Shown piece by piece: positions 35,363 to 44,210 of a stretch of DNA of 64,000 nucleotides (its first letter is position 1; each line of letters starts with the position of its first letter). Made by a program: the position numbers and the translations under genes. Origin of the DNA: Nocardia jiangxiensis NBRC 101359 (GTDB lineage Bacteria > Actinomycetota > Actinomycetes > Mycobacteriales > Mycobacteriaceae); assembly GCF_000308615.1 (NCBI RefSeq), contig NZ_BAGB01000076.1, positions 248,001 through 312,000 on the forward strand, written 5' to 3'. The notes under the pieces are model-generated. The model did not search any database and had not been told where the DNA came from. It saw only the letters and a program-made list of their open reading frames with translations.

Positions 35363-37044
35363 GCGGATCGGTCGACGCGCTCGCCGCGGCGGTGACGCGA
35401 TGGGCCGCGGACCGGCCGGCTGCACCCGCGTTCACCGCGCTGTCGTACTCCGGTCGAGATCGCTGCTCACATTCGTTGAGCTTCGCCGGATTACACAGCG
35501 CCGCAGGCGTTCTGGCCGCGAAGATCAGCGCCGCGACGAGTCCGGGGGACCGGGTCGCCATCCTGTGCGATCACGGCCTCGACTACGTGGTGGCATTTCT
35601 CGCCTGTCTGTACGCCTCCCGGGTGGCCGTCCCGTTGTTCCCGGTGCAGGGTCACCGCAGTGCCGATCGCCTCGCGGCCGTCCTGGACGATGCGCGCCCG
35701 ACACTGAGCCTGGTCGATCCGGGCAGCGAAACAACCACGGCGGATAGTGGATTCACGCTGGGTGACCTCCTGCCGGTGTCCATCGAGCCCACGGACATAG
35801 CTGCGCCACCGCAACCGGTCACCGAACATCCGGCCTATCTGCAATACACTTCCGGCTCCACGAAAACACCGGCCGGAGTGCAGGTCTCCCACGCCAACCT
35901 CGCCGCGGCACTCGAACAACTGCGCACCGGACTGCCCGTGGTGAACGACAAACCCGTCGTCACCTGGCTGCCGTTCTTCCACGATATGGGCCTGGTCTTC
36001 GCCATGTCGCTGCCGCTGTACACCGGCGTGCCCGCGATCACCCTGCCACCGGCCGAATTCGCCAAACGCCCGATCCGGTGGCTGCAGGCATGCAGCGACT
36101 ACCATGCCGGAGCGACGGCAAGTCCGAACTTCGGTCTGGCGCACGCTGTTTCGGCCACGACACCGCGCGAGCGCGCCGATCTGGACCTGTCCGAGCTGGC
36201 GCTCGTGCTCAACGGCGCGGAACCCGTCCGGGCCGAGGTGCTGACGAGGTTCACGAAAACCTTCGCCCCCCACGGCTTCCGGCACTGCGCCCACACCGCC
36301 GGATACGGCCTGGCCGAAGCAACCCTGCCGGTCGCCTTCGGCGCGCCCGACGAACCGCCCGCGACCGCCGAATTCGATCGCGCCGCACTGGCCGACGGAT
36401 GCGCGATCCTCGCCGAACCGGGCGACGGAGTCCAGCTCGTCGGCTGCGGCACCCCCGCCGACCAGCACATTCGACTGGTCGATCGATCCGGCACGCCGGT
36501 AGCGGCGGGCGAGGTAGGCGAAATCTGGGTGCGCGGCCCGAACGTCTGCGCCGGATACCTGGGCAAACCCCGCGAGACGGCCGAGACATTCGGCGCACGA
36601 TCCCCCGGCGAGGCGGAGAACTGGCTCCGCACCGGTGATCTCGGCTTCCAGCACGACGGTCAGCTCTACATCACCGGACGTCTCGGGGATATGATCGTCG
36701 TCGCCGGTCGCAACCACTATCCGGCCGATATCGAAAGCACCGCAACAGATTCCGCGCCGGAGGTGCGCACCGGCCACATCACCGCCTTCGGTGTGGACGA
36801 CGGTTCCCACGAGGCGCTGATCCTGGTCGCCGAGCTGAACGAGCGCCCCTTCGATACCGCCGAAGTGATCCGCCGCATCCGCGCCGCCGTCGCGGCCGCG
36901 CACGATATCGCGCCGACCGAGGTGGTCCTGGTCGAGCGCGGGCAGATTCCCAAGACCTCCAGCGGCAAGCTGCGGCGCGGCGAATGCCGGATCCGCTACC
37001 GCCGGGACGAGTTGGTCCGCATCGAGGCCGCGCCGAGGGTGTAA
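35359..37044 (+). CDS. Fatty-acyl-AMP ligase (FAAL)
   Basis: A 561-residue adenylating enzyme. YLQYTSGSTKTPAGVQVSHA (about 156-175), WLPFFHDMGLVFA, NGAEPVRAEVL, GYGLAEATLPVAFG and the C-terminal QIPKTSSGKLRRGECR mark the FAAL subgroup, which activates fatty acids as acyl-AMP and loads them on ACPs rather than CoA. The start overlaps the PKS stop by four bases. It should charge the free ACP (29316) with a starter for the PKS. It is the closest parallel to mycobacterial FadD32/FadD26-type loading. Starter length is unknown. Confidence 0.93.
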   Translation: MSGSVDALAAAVTRWAADRPAAPAFTALSYSGRDRCSHSLSFAGLHSAAGVLAAKISAATSPGDRVAILCDHGLDYVVAFLACLYASRVAVPLFPVQGHRSADRLAAVLDDARPTLSLVDPGSETTTADSGFTLGDLLPVSIEPTDIAAPPQPVTEHPAYLQYTSGSTKTPAGVQVSHANLAAALEQLRTGLPVVNDKPVVTWLPFFHDMGLVFAMSLPLYTGVPAITLPPAEFAKRPIRWLQACSDYHAGATASPNFGLAHAVSATTPRERADLDLSELALVLNGAEPVRAEVLTRFTKTFAPHGFRHCAHTAGYGLAEATLPVAFGAPDEPPATAEFDRAALADGCAILAEPGDGVQLVGCGTPADQHIRLVDRSGTPVAAGEVGEIWVRGPNVCAGYLGKPRETAETFGARSPGEAENWLRTGDLGFQHDGQLYITGRLGDMIVVAGRNHYPADIESTATDSAPEVRTGHITAFGVDDGSHEALILVAELNERPFDTAEVIRRIRAAVAAAHDIAPTEVVLVERGQIPKTSSGKLRRGECRIRYRRDELVRIEAAPRV

Positions 37045-37087
37045 ACCTGATCCACACCCATCCACAGATCGTGGCGGAGGAGTATCG

Positions 37088-37522
37088 ATGGCGACCACCA
37101 ATCCCGTGCGCTGGCTGGACGAACCCGAAAAACACGACTATCCGGCGGCGGCCGAGTATCTCGAACTGCTCGCGGACCCGGATACCGTGTCCACGTTGCT
37201 CGATCGACTGGGCAGTGCGCCGATCGTGCACAAGAAGGCCAAGGACATCCTGCGCGCGGCCGGGCTCGCCCTGCTGCCGCCGGACAATCCGCACGTCCGC
37301 GCCGATCTCGGCAAGATCCTGGCCGGTAAGGCGCTGTCCCCGATCCTGCTGGTCCAGGGCGATCTGACCACCGGAACCCCCGCCCAGATCGCCGACGGCT
37401 ACCACCGCGTGTGCGCCTGCTACCACGCGGACGAGAACATCCCGATCCCCACCAAACTCGCGGCTCTGAGCGACCTCGGAGAAGGGGACCCCGAATCGGG
37501 GAAGAAGAAACGGAAGAAATAG
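37088..37522 (+). CDS. ParB/sulfiredoxin-like fold protein of unknown function
   Basis: A 144-residue soluble protein. The segment PILLVQGDLTTGTPAQIADG followed by YHRVCACYH resembles the ParB/sulfiredoxin nuclease-like fold, and HKKAKDILRAAGLALLPPDN is a well-conserved stretch in uncharacterised homologues I recall from several phyla. No catalytic motif can be defined. A basic tail (KKKRKK) is notable. It lies 43 bases after the FAAL with GGAGGAG before its ATG and 4 bases before the antiporter, so it is probably in the PKS operon or in an antiporter pair. No function is proposed. Confidence 0.7.
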   Translation: MATTNPVRWLDEPEKHDYPAAAEYLELLADPDTVSTLLDRLGSAPIVHKKAKDILRAAGLALLPPDNPHVRADLGKILAGKALSPILLVQGDLTTGTPAQIADGYHRVCACYHADENIPIPTKLAALSDLGEGDPESGKKKRKK

Positions 37523-37526
37523 GGCG

Positions 37527-38663
37527 GTGAGCTTCGCGACTCTCGCGCTGGTTCTGGCGCTCGGCCTGGTCGGGCCGCTGCTGTCCTGGCGCGAGAGCTG
37601 GCACGTTCCGGTGATCGTCGGCGAACTGCTCGCCGGAGTCGTCTTCGGCGCGACCGGTTTCCGAGTGCTCGATCCCGGCGATCCGATCTTCTCCTTCCTG
37701 GCCGATATGGGATTCGCGCTGGTCATGTTCGTGGCGGGCACCCATGTCCCGGTGCGGGATCCGGCGGTCCGCTCGGCGCTGGCGGTCGGAGCGCTGCGCG
37801 CGGTGCTGGTCGGATTGCTCGCCGCGGCGGCCGGGTTCACCCTGGCGAGCTGGTTCGACACCGGACACGGCGCGATCTACGCGGTGCTCATCGCCTCCTC
37901 GTCGGCGGCGCTGACCTTGCCGATCATCGATTCCCAAGGGTTGCAAGGCAAAACCGTGCTGGAGCTGACCGCGCAGGTGGCGATCGCCGATACCGCCTGC
38001 ATCGTGGCATTGCCGCTGGTCATCGACATCTCCCGGGCCGGGCGCGCGGCGCTCGGCGCGCTGGCCGTCGCGGCGGGCGCGGTCGTGCTGTTCTTCGTCC
38101 TGCGCTATCTGGACCGATCCGGACGACGCCGTCGCGCCCACCACGTCTCCGAACAGCGAAAGTTCGCACTGGAGCTGCGCGTCAGCCTGACGCTGCTGTT
38201 CGCCCTGGCCGCCCTGGCCACGCGGACGCAGGTCTCGATCATGTTGGCGGGCTTCGCGGGTGGACTCGCGGTGGCGGGAGTCGGCGAACCTCGGCGCGTC
38301 GCGCGTCAGCTGTTCGCGATCACCGAGGGATTTCTGGGTCCGCTGTTCTTCGTCTGGCTCGGCGCCCGGCTCAACCTGCGCGAATTCGCCGATCAGCCGC
38401 GGTTGATCCTGCTCGGATTCGCACTCGGCGCGGCCGCTGTGCTGGCGCACGTGCTGATGCGGCTGCTGGGTCAGCCGATCCGGTTCGGCGCGTTGGCGGC
38501 CGCGCAGATCGGTGTGCCGGTCGCGGCGGTCACCGTCGGCACCCAGCTGCACGTGCTCGAACACGGCGAGGCGGCGGCGCTGCTGCTGGGTGCACTCGTG
38601 ACCATCGCCATCGCCGCATTCGCCGCGGCCTCGGCTGCCCGATCCGCTCCCAGCAGCAACTGA
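37527..38663 (+). CDS. Cation:proton antiporter, CPA2-like
   Basis: A 378-residue membrane protein with about 11-12 helices of the monovalent cation:proton antiporter-2 fold. The two-helix inverted repeats and small-residue-rich segments (FVAGTHVPVRDPAVRSAL, LIASSSAALTLPIID, LFALAALATRTQVSIMLAGF) match this family, but no C-terminal TrkA/RCK domain is present. GTG start, 4 bases after the previous stop, so the two are probably co-translated. It would exchange Na+ or K+ for H+. Whether it belongs with the PKS genes is uncertain. Confidence 0.85.
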   Translation: MSFATLALVLALGLVGPLLSWRESWHVPVIVGELLAGVVFGATGFRVLDPGDPIFSFLADMGFALVMFVAGTHVPVRDPAVRSALAVGALRAVLVGLLAAAAGFTLASWFDTGHGAIYAVLIASSSAALTLPIIDSQGLQGKTVLELTAQVAIADTACIVALPLVIDISRAGRAALGALAVAAGAVVLFFVLRYLDRSGRRRRAHHVSEQRKFALELRVSLTLLFALAALATRTQVSIMLAGFAGGLAVAGVGEPRRVARQLFAITEGFLGPLFFVWLGARLNLREFADQPRLILLGFALGAAAVLAHVLMRLLGQPIRFGALAAAQIGVPVAAVTVGTQLHVLEHGEAAALLLGALVTIAIAAFAAASAARSAPSSN

Positions 38664-38979
38664 ATTCGCCCGGCGTCGACCGGATCAGTCTGGACCTCAT
38701 GATGTCTCGGCCAGTAGGCAAATCTCTGGCAATGCGAGTTTCGCTCTGTCTAGACCTACCGGGCGGCCGGAAGACCGTCACTCGGAGGTGACCGTCCGTC
38801 GGGTGTTCGGACCAATTTCGGTGTGTCGGTGTCCGATTCAGCGAGGTGATGTGTCGAAGATCACTCATCGAATTCTTGGCGACCAGTGACCGACTGCACC
38901 GCAAGGGAATAACCGGTCGACCAGAGACGCGCGTGAAGTGGATAGGGACTTCACGGCGCGCCGAACAGCATGAACATAC
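38664..38979. other. Intergenic region, no feature seen
   Basis: A 316-base spacer between the convergent antiporter and S4-domain genes. I see no reading frame with support, no RNA and no strong hairpin. Confidence 0.5.
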
Positions 38980-39471
38980 TCAGGGCGAGTCGGTGGGTCC
39001 TCGGCCGAGCAATCGATCCGTCTCACGCCGTTCACGTTTCGTGGGCCGCCCGGCACCACGATCACGGCGAGGCATGGTCGCCACGATCTCGGGAGGAGGC
39101 GGCGGCGGACTCTTATCGATCAGGCACTGTGCGGCGATCGCCGCACCCACGCGTTTGGTGATGACCTTTTCGACGACGACGATGCGATCGAGCCCGTTGA
39201 TCCGGGCCCGCACCTCATCGCCGGGTTTGACCTGATGAGCAGGCTTGACCGCAACGCCGTTCACCTTGACGTGCCCGCCGCGACATGCGGTCGCGGCGGC
39301 CGACCTGGTTTTGAACAGCCGGACAGCCCAGGTCCAGGAGTCGACCCGGGCTGTACTCGGTTGCGTCGGTGGCAGTTTCGCCTCCAGAGCGGTACTGGGG
39401 CGAGAATCAGGCGACGCGACGCGCGGTGACGATCGAGTTGGGATCGAGGTGCGCGTAGCTGACGGTCTCAC
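38980..39471 (-). CDS. S4-domain RNA-binding protein (Hsp15-like)
   Basis: A protein of up to 163 residues. The S4 domain is clear in the middle: RVDSWTWAVRLFKTRSAAAT, ACRGGHVKVNGVAVKPAHQV, KPGDEVRARI (about 42-92), as in heat-shock protein 15 and RqcP, which bind 23S rRNA or stalled large subunits. A Pro-rich and then basic tail follows (PPPPPP; PTKRERRETDRLLGRG). GTG 39471 gives 65 bases of overlap with the NlpC gene; a later start near TALEAKLPP (CTG with GGAGG) is possible, so the N-terminal end is uncertain. Confidence 0.8.
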   Translation of the reverse strand: MRPSATRTSIPTRSSPRVASPDSRPSTALEAKLPPTQPSTARVDSWTWAVRLFKTRSAAATACRGGHVKVNGVAVKPAHQVKPGDEVRARINGLDRIVVVEKVITKRVGAAIAAQCLIDKSPPPPPPEIVATMPRRDRGAGRPTKRERRETDRLLGRGPTDSP

Positions 39472-40093
39472 CCGACTGCGGTGCCTGCAGGATCTTGCCG
39501 TCGCCGGCGTACATCGCCACGTGGCCGCCGCCCTCCTGGATGACCAGGTCGCCGGGCTGCAGGTCCTGGAAGGCGACCGGCTTGCCGACGTGCGACTGCT
39601 CGAAGCTGGTGCGCGGCAGGCTCACTCCGGCCTGCTTGTAAGCCCACTGCACGAGGCCCGAGCAGTCGAAGTTCTGCGGGCCCGAGGCGCCCCACACGTA
39701 GTCCGAGCCGATCTTGCTCTTGGCTGCGGTCAGCGCGATGTTCTGCGGGCCGTGATTCTCGTTCGCACCGGGCAGCGCCGCGGTCAGGCCGGGAATGTTC
39801 GGCTGCTGCAGGCTCTGCGGCGCCAGCGCCTTCTGCGCGGACTTGATCTGATCCGCGTGGTCCTTGATCAGGTCGGCGTGATCGGCGAGCGCCTGATTCA
39901 CGGCCTTGACCTGCTGAGTGAACGACGAATCGACCGGCACATCGAAATCTCCGACACCGGGCACGTTGATGGTCTGCGCCATCGCCGAAACCGCAGGCAT
40001 GGCACCGGTTGCCGAGGCAACCGCACCCATGACGAGCGCACCCTTCACGGAATTCGGGAGCCGAGATTCCCGTTGCAAACTGTGTCTACCCAC
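39407..40093 (-). CDS. NlpC/P60 peptidoglycan hydrolase, secreted
   Basis: A 228-residue protein with an N-terminal signal (NSVKGALVMGAVASATGAMP, cut near AMA), a coiled-coil-like part (VNQALADHADLIKDHADQIKSAQKAL) and a C-terminal NlpC/P60 domain, about 118-228. The catalytic Cys is in NFDCSGLVQWAY, the His in GGGHVAMYAG and the third polar residue in SETVSYAHLDP region. These enzymes cut D-Glu-diaminopimelate bonds in cell-wall peptides, as RipA/RipB do. GTG 40093 has AGGAG 9 bases upstream. A ydaO-type riboswitch lies directly upstream, so the gene should respond to c-di-AMP. Confidence 0.95.
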   Translation of the reverse strand: MGRHSLQRESRLPNSVKGALVMGAVASATGAMPAVSAMAQTINVPGVGDFDVPVDSSFTQQVKAVNQALADHADLIKDHADQIKSAQKALAPQSLQQPNIPGLTAALPGANENHGPQNIALTAAKSKIGSDYVWGASGPQNFDCSGLVQWAYKQAGVSLPRTSFEQSHVGKPVAFQDLQPGDLVIQEGGGHVAMYAGDGKILQAPQSGETVSYAHLDPNSIVTARRVA

Positions 40094-40125
40094 CGAGCTG
40101 AGTCTCCTGTTTCTTCCACTCCACC

Positions 40126-40240
40126 CGCCGACCGAGTTAGCTGACGGGTTCGGGCCGGGAAGATCGGTCCTACCTCGACCGACCTTATAAAGCCGGGCGA
40201 GGATTCACCCCACTACATCTGGGTCCTCGGTTCGGCGAAC
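40126..40240 (-). ncRNA. ydaO/yuaA-type c-di-AMP riboswitch
   Basis: On the minus strand the 5' untranslated region carries the conserved core of the ydaO riboswitch: GAACCGAGGACCCA, then GGGGTGAATCC, and near its end CGAACCCGTCAGCTAAC. The outer stem pairs the strand complementary to 40226-40237 with that of 40126-40136. This class binds cyclic di-AMP and usually turns off cell-wall hydrolase or K+-transport genes when c-di-AMP is high. It controls the NlpC/P60 gene at 40093, an arrangement known for actinobacterial wall-hydrolase and rpf genes. Confidence 0.9.
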
Positions 40241-40617
40241 GAGCTTGCGCCCGAACGCCGATTTAGCGGTGACTCGACTGGCCGTTTCCCCTACGAAGCG
40301 GCCCACTTCGTCAAGTCACGAGAAGATTACGGCTAGCGCGTGATGTTGTCCACCCCACAGCACGGCGTGTTGCACCGAACGCGGCAAAACCCCAGGACAG
40401 GGCCCGATTCGGCGTGTCGCGCAGCGAGTAACGGAGCGATATCGGCTCGGCCACAACTGTTATCGACGCGGGTGGGAACGTTATGAAGTCGACTCTGTCC
40501 GTTATCGCCCGGCAAATCCGAGACGTTGACAACTGCCCGCGACGAATCGTCTCCCGACTCCCTCGCCCACCGATCCGGCCCGGCCGAACGAGCTGCCGCA
40601 AGCCGAACCGGGAGGGA
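40241..40617. other. Promoter region of the riboswitch transcript
   Basis: A 377-base spacer between the riboswitch and the next gene. It should contain the promoter of the NlpC/P60 gene. The reading frames here lack ribosome sites and I recognise no protein. Confidence 0.5.
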
Positions 40618-40911
40618 TCAGTCCCGGCCGCCGTCGCGCCCGGCGAGCGCGCGTTCCAGTTCCTCGATGCGACGCTGCGCGTCGGCCAGTCCGACCTCGA
40701 GCCGTCCCAGCGCCATCACGAGCGGACCGACCGCGAGATCGGCCACCAGTTGCGGATCGTCGTAGCCCTCGCCGATCGCCTTCAGGATGTTCGTGCGAAT
40801 GCGTGCCGCGAGAACGGCTTCCCGCGGGACGTTCCACGATTCGACGACCTCGGCGGTACCGCCTTCGGGTACCTCGACCTGCGGCACGCCGGCATCGTGT
40901 TCCTCGCTCAT
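40618..40911 (-). CDS. Small coiled-coil protein of unknown function
   Basis: A 97-residue acidic protein. It has a charged N-terminus, a helical middle (AVLAARIRTNILKAIGEGYD) and a C-terminal coiled coil (MALGRLEVGLADAQRRIEEL, about 68-87). An AGGAGAG ribosome site precedes the ATG. I cannot assign a family. It is divergent from the AAA ATPase gene at 41038, with a 126-base spacer. Confidence 0.7.
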   Translation of the reverse strand: MSEEHDAGVPQVEVPEGGTAEVVESWNVPREAVLAARIRTNILKAIGEGYDDPQLVADLAVGPLVMALGRLEVGLADAQRRIEELERALAGRDGGRD

Positions 40912-41037
40912 GACTCTCCTGTGCCCTCGGCCCCCGCGGCGTCGCGACGGGTCACACCTGTGTCGACAACCACAAGCCTAGAGACCGTATTCCCGAGCCG
41001 CACATCCCTCGCTAGTCGCATCTAGGGAACGCGGTAG

Positions 41038-42264
41038 ATGTCCGAAGATTTTCCGCGCGACGCACTACCGTGGAACGGCATGGACCCCGTGCGCAATCCG
41101 TACGCCCCCGGCGCCGGACAACGCCCGCCCGAACTCGCCGGGCGCACGAAACAACTCGACGCCTTCGACGTGGTGCTCGAACGCATCTCGCGCGGGCGGC
41201 CGGAACGCAGCGTCATGCTCACGGGTCTGCGCGGCGTGGGAAAGACGGTGCTGCTCAATCACCTTCGCTCGGCCGCGCGCGCACGTGATTGGGGCACCGG
41301 CAAATTGGAGGCCCGGCCCGATCAGGAGCTGCGCAGGCCGCTGGCCTCGGCCCTGCACATGGCGGTGCGGCAGATCGCCGTGGCGCACCGCAATCTGGAG
41401 ATGGTCGACGACTTCCTGGGCATACTCAAGGCTTTCGCGCTGCGCGCCGCCGTCGACAAGGGAATGCGCGAGCGCTGGCAGCCGGGTATCGACGTCCCGG
41501 CGGTGACCGGCCGCGCCGACTCCGGTGATATCGAGATCGATCTGGTCGAACTGCTGATGGAGGCCGCGCAGGTGGCCCGCGACATCGGCGTCGGCATCGC
41601 GATATTCATCGATGAGATGCAGGATCTGGGCCCGGCCGACATCTCCGCGATCTGCGGCGCATGTCACGAATTGAGCCAGGAGGCAGCGCCTTTGATCGTG
41701 GTCGGCGCCGGTCTGCCGCATCTGCCCGCGGTGTTGTCTGCCTCCAAGAGCTACTCCGAACGGCTGTTCAGCTATCACCGCATCGACCGGCTCGACCGGG
41801 AATCGGCCGATCTGGCGCTGATCGCCCCGGCCGAGCGCGAGGAGGTGAAATTCGCCTCCGACGCGCTGGATTCGCTGTATCTCAAGGCGGACGGATACCC
41901 GTATTTCGTCCAGGCCTACGGCAAGGCGACCTGGGATCTGGCCGCACAGAGCCCGATCACCGCCGAGGATGTGGAGCTGGCCGCCCCCGCCGCGGAGGAG
42001 GAGCTGGCGGTCGGATTCTTCGGGTCCCGATACGAGCGGGCGACCCCGGCCGAACGGGAGTACATGCGCGCGATGGCCGAACTGTCCGGTGACGACGGTC
42101 CGGTGGCGACCGCCGCCATCGCCAAGGAACTGGGTCGCCGGCCTGCTTCGCTGTCACCGGCTCGGGACGGGCTGATCAAGAAGGGGCTGATCTATTCGGC
42201 CGAGCGGGGGACCATCGGGTTCACGGTTCCGCACTTCGGTCGATATCTCCGCAGCGTCGCCTGA
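41038..42264 (+). CDS. AAA-family ATPase (Orc1/Cdc6-like fold)
   Basis: A 408-residue AAA+ protein. Walker A is LTGLRGVGKTVLL (about 61-73) and Walker B is IAIFIDEMQDLGP (about 187-199); a winged-helix end (PVATAAIAKELGRRPASLSP ... LIKKGLIYS, about 360-390) follows. This matches the bacterial AAA_16/ATP-binding group that resembles archaeal Orc1/Cdc6; in actinobacteria these are usually stand-alone with unknown roles. ATG 41038 is used; MDPVRNPYAPG at ATG 41080 is a good alternative start. It is a single gene unit followed by the AT-rich spacer. Confidence 0.85.
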   Translation: MSEDFPRDALPWNGMDPVRNPYAPGAGQRPPELAGRTKQLDAFDVVLERISRGRPERSVMLTGLRGVGKTVLLNHLRSAARARDWGTGKLEARPDQELRRPLASALHMAVRQIAVAHRNLEMVDDFLGILKAFALRAAVDKGMRERWQPGIDVPAVTGRADSGDIEIDLVELLMEAAQVARDIGVGIAIFIDEMQDLGPADISAICGACHELSQEAAPLIVVGAGLPHLPAVLSASKSYSERLFSYHRIDRLDRESADLALIAPAEREEVKFASDALDSLYLKADGYPYFVQAYGKATWDLAAQSPITAEDVELAAPAAEEELAVGFFGSRYERATPAEREYMRAMAELSGDDGPVATAAIAKELGRRPASLSPARDGLIKKGLIYSAERGTIGFTVPHFGRYLRSVA

Positions 42265-42759
42265 GGGCGTCGTCCGAGACATCCACAATGCGTCGCCGCG
42301 GCCGAGCGCTGTCGGTCGAGGCCGCACGATTCTGAAATCTACCTGTATCTAGTTGCCCCTCTAGATGAACCTAGATTCAGCTCGGCAGCCCGCTCAACAC
42401 AGAAATCTACAGATCTCTTGCATAAATCCTAGATACTGATAGATTCGTTTGATAACGAATAGGTAACGCAAGGGCCGAGCATTCCGATCCCCGGCGATGC
42501 ACCCGTCGCTCTCACCTTTCGCTACAACAGTCTATGCATATCGCTAGATATGGGTAGAAAAGTCAACCATACAGGTCACGCGGCATTCCGATCGAAGATG
42601 TCGCGCACCGCCCGAGAGTCCCCGGAATACCGCCTCCGACCGCGATCGACGACCGGCCGCAATTCCACAACGTGTGGATAACGCCTGGTTGACGCGGTTA
42701 ACGCACTGGAAATCCAACTCGACAACCGGGCAAGAACGGACTCGCACCAGGAGGACGTC
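42265..42759. other. AT-rich spacer with repeated CTAGAT sites
   Basis: A 495-base spacer whose part 42331-42560 is much lower in GC than the rest of the window. CTAGAT occurs at 42361-42366, 42371-42376, 42429-42434 and 42544-42549, TAGAT at 42440-42444, and ATCTA at 42337-42341, 42347-42351 and 42405-42409, so the same core appears on both strands. No gene is seen. Confidence 0.6.
42443..42460. promoter_or_regulatory. Palindrome in the AT-rich spacer
   Basis: ATTCGTT-TGAT-AACGAAT has perfect 7-base arms. It lies about 300 bases upstream of the alpha/beta hydrolase start, amid the CTAGAT repeats. It could be an operator or part of a structured site. Confidence 0.45.
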
Positions 42760-43722
42760 ATGTCCACGATCGCACTCCTCGCCGACGATCACGACGGCCG
42801 GAACGCCACCGTCAGCGCCGACGACGGCACCCCGCTCGCCGTGCGCGTCTTCGGCCCGGACGACGCGTCGCTGACCGTCGTATTCGTCCACGGCCACTGT
42901 CTGCGCGCGGACTCCTGGTCCTTCCTGCGCGAACACCTGCTGCCGCACTGGGATTCGGACACCCGCATGGTGTTCTACGACCATCGCGGGCACGGCGACT
43001 CGGGTGCGGCCGATCCGTCCACCTACACCATCGAACAGCTCGGCCACGACCTGGACGCGGTGCTGCGCGTGGTAGCGCCGACCGGACCCGTTGTGCTGGT
43101 CGGACATTCGATGGGCGCGATGGTCGTGCTCGCGTACGCCCGCTTGTTTCCCGCGGCGATCGGGGCCCGGGTCGCCGGGATCGCCCTGCTCGCGTCCGCG
43201 GCCGGCGGTATCACCAGCGTCGGGCTGGCTCGTGTGCTGCATCGGCGCGCGGTGACCTCGTTCCAGGTCGCGGTGCGGCGCGCACCGCGAATCATGCAGG
43301 CGTCCAAGCAGTTCGGCGGCCGGATCCTCGAACCGATCGTGCGCGAGGCGAGTTTCGGCACCCGTGCGGTGAGCCCGCGGATGATCGCGCTGGCCACCGC
43401 GATGCTCAACGACACGTCCCTGCTGACCATGGCCAGTTTCCTGGACTCGCTGATCCGCTTCGACGAGACCGCGACGCTGGCGCTGCTGTCCGATCTGCCC
43501 GCACTGGTCCTGGCAGGTTCGGCCGACATCATGATCCCGTTCGCACATTCGGTGGTGCTGGCCTCTCAGCTCTCCGCCGCCGAACTGGTGCGCCTCGACG
43601 GAGCCGGGCACAGCGTCATCCTCGAACGCGCCGAGGAGGTCGCGGTCGCGGTTCTCGGGCTGGTGGACCGTGCCCGCGCCACGATCGGAACGCCGAATCC
43701 GATCTGCGCCATCGCCGGATGA
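42760..43722 (+). CDS. Alpha/beta-fold hydrolase
   Basis: A 320-residue serine hydrolase. The oxyanion loop VFVHGHCLRADSWSF (about 41-55), the nucleophile elbow VLVGHSMGAMVVLAYA (Ser about residue 115), the acid in LAGSADIMIPF and the histidine in DGAGHSVILERA form the catalytic set. A cap of helices lies between about 150 and 230. GGAGGACGTC precedes the ATG. Related enzymes cleave esters or lactones, but there is no strong specificity clue. It probably has its own promoter in the AT-rich spacer. Confidence 0.87.
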   Translation: MSTIALLADDHDGRNATVSADDGTPLAVRVFGPDDASLTVVFVHGHCLRADSWSFLREHLLPHWDSDTRMVFYDHRGHGDSGAADPSTYTIEQLGHDLDAVLRVVAPTGPVVLVGHSMGAMVVLAYARLFPAAIGARVAGIALLASAAGGITSVGLARVLHRRAVTSFQVAVRRAPRIMQASKQFGGRILEPIVREASFGTRAVSPRMIALATAMLNDTSLLTMASFLDSLIRFDETATLALLSDLPALVLAGSADIMIPFAHSVVLASQLSAAELVRLDGAGHSVILERAEEVAVAVLGLVDRARATIGTPNPICAIAG

Positions 43723-43906
43723 TCTTCCCGAGATCTTCCGGCGGCCCGGGAAAATGCCTGTTCCACGGCGTGTTCGAGCCAGAATCGGAAACTTCGCGTA
43801 CTGTGTTGTAGATCACGATGTGCGGTCGATCACAGTAAGATCATCATCGATCGCAATCGGGGCGGCACAGCGCCGAGTCGCCCTCATACGGCTCGAGGAG
43901 GATTCG

Positions 43907-44197
43907 ATGACACGCAGCGATATTGCGGAGCTCCACTTCGCGGTCGGGCAGCTCCAGCAGTGCATCGGCGCACTGCGCGGTCACTACGGCGACGCCCGCT
44001 CGGTCCGCCGCCTGGAGAACGACCTCGAACGGCTGCTGCTCGACACCGAGGATTTCGAGCAGGCCCCGCCGCCGGAGGTGAGTTCCCGCCGCGAGCAGGA
44101 CGTCATCTACGTCCCGGACAGCAAGTCCGACGAGGCCGCGTGGATGGGCGCACAGGACGAGGGCCTCGGCTTCCACTCCCGCCCCCGCACCAAATAG
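43907..44197 (+). CDS. Small actinobacterial protein of unknown function
   Basis: A 96-residue, mostly helical, acidic protein. It starts with MTRSDIAELHFAVGQLQQCI and has a likely coiled coil to about residue 45, then a disordered Pro/Ser-rich tail. GAGGAGG lies 6 bases before the ATG at 43907. Similar short proteins are known in Nocardia-type genomes but none has a function I can name. A strong terminator hairpin follows directly. Confidence 0.75.
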   Translation: MTRSDIAELHFAVGQLQQCIGALRGHYGDARSVRRLENDLERLLLDTEDFEQAPPPEVSSRREQDVIYVPDSKSDEAAWMGAQDEGLGFHSRPRTK

Positions 44198-44210
44198 ATC
44201 TCTCGGCGAC

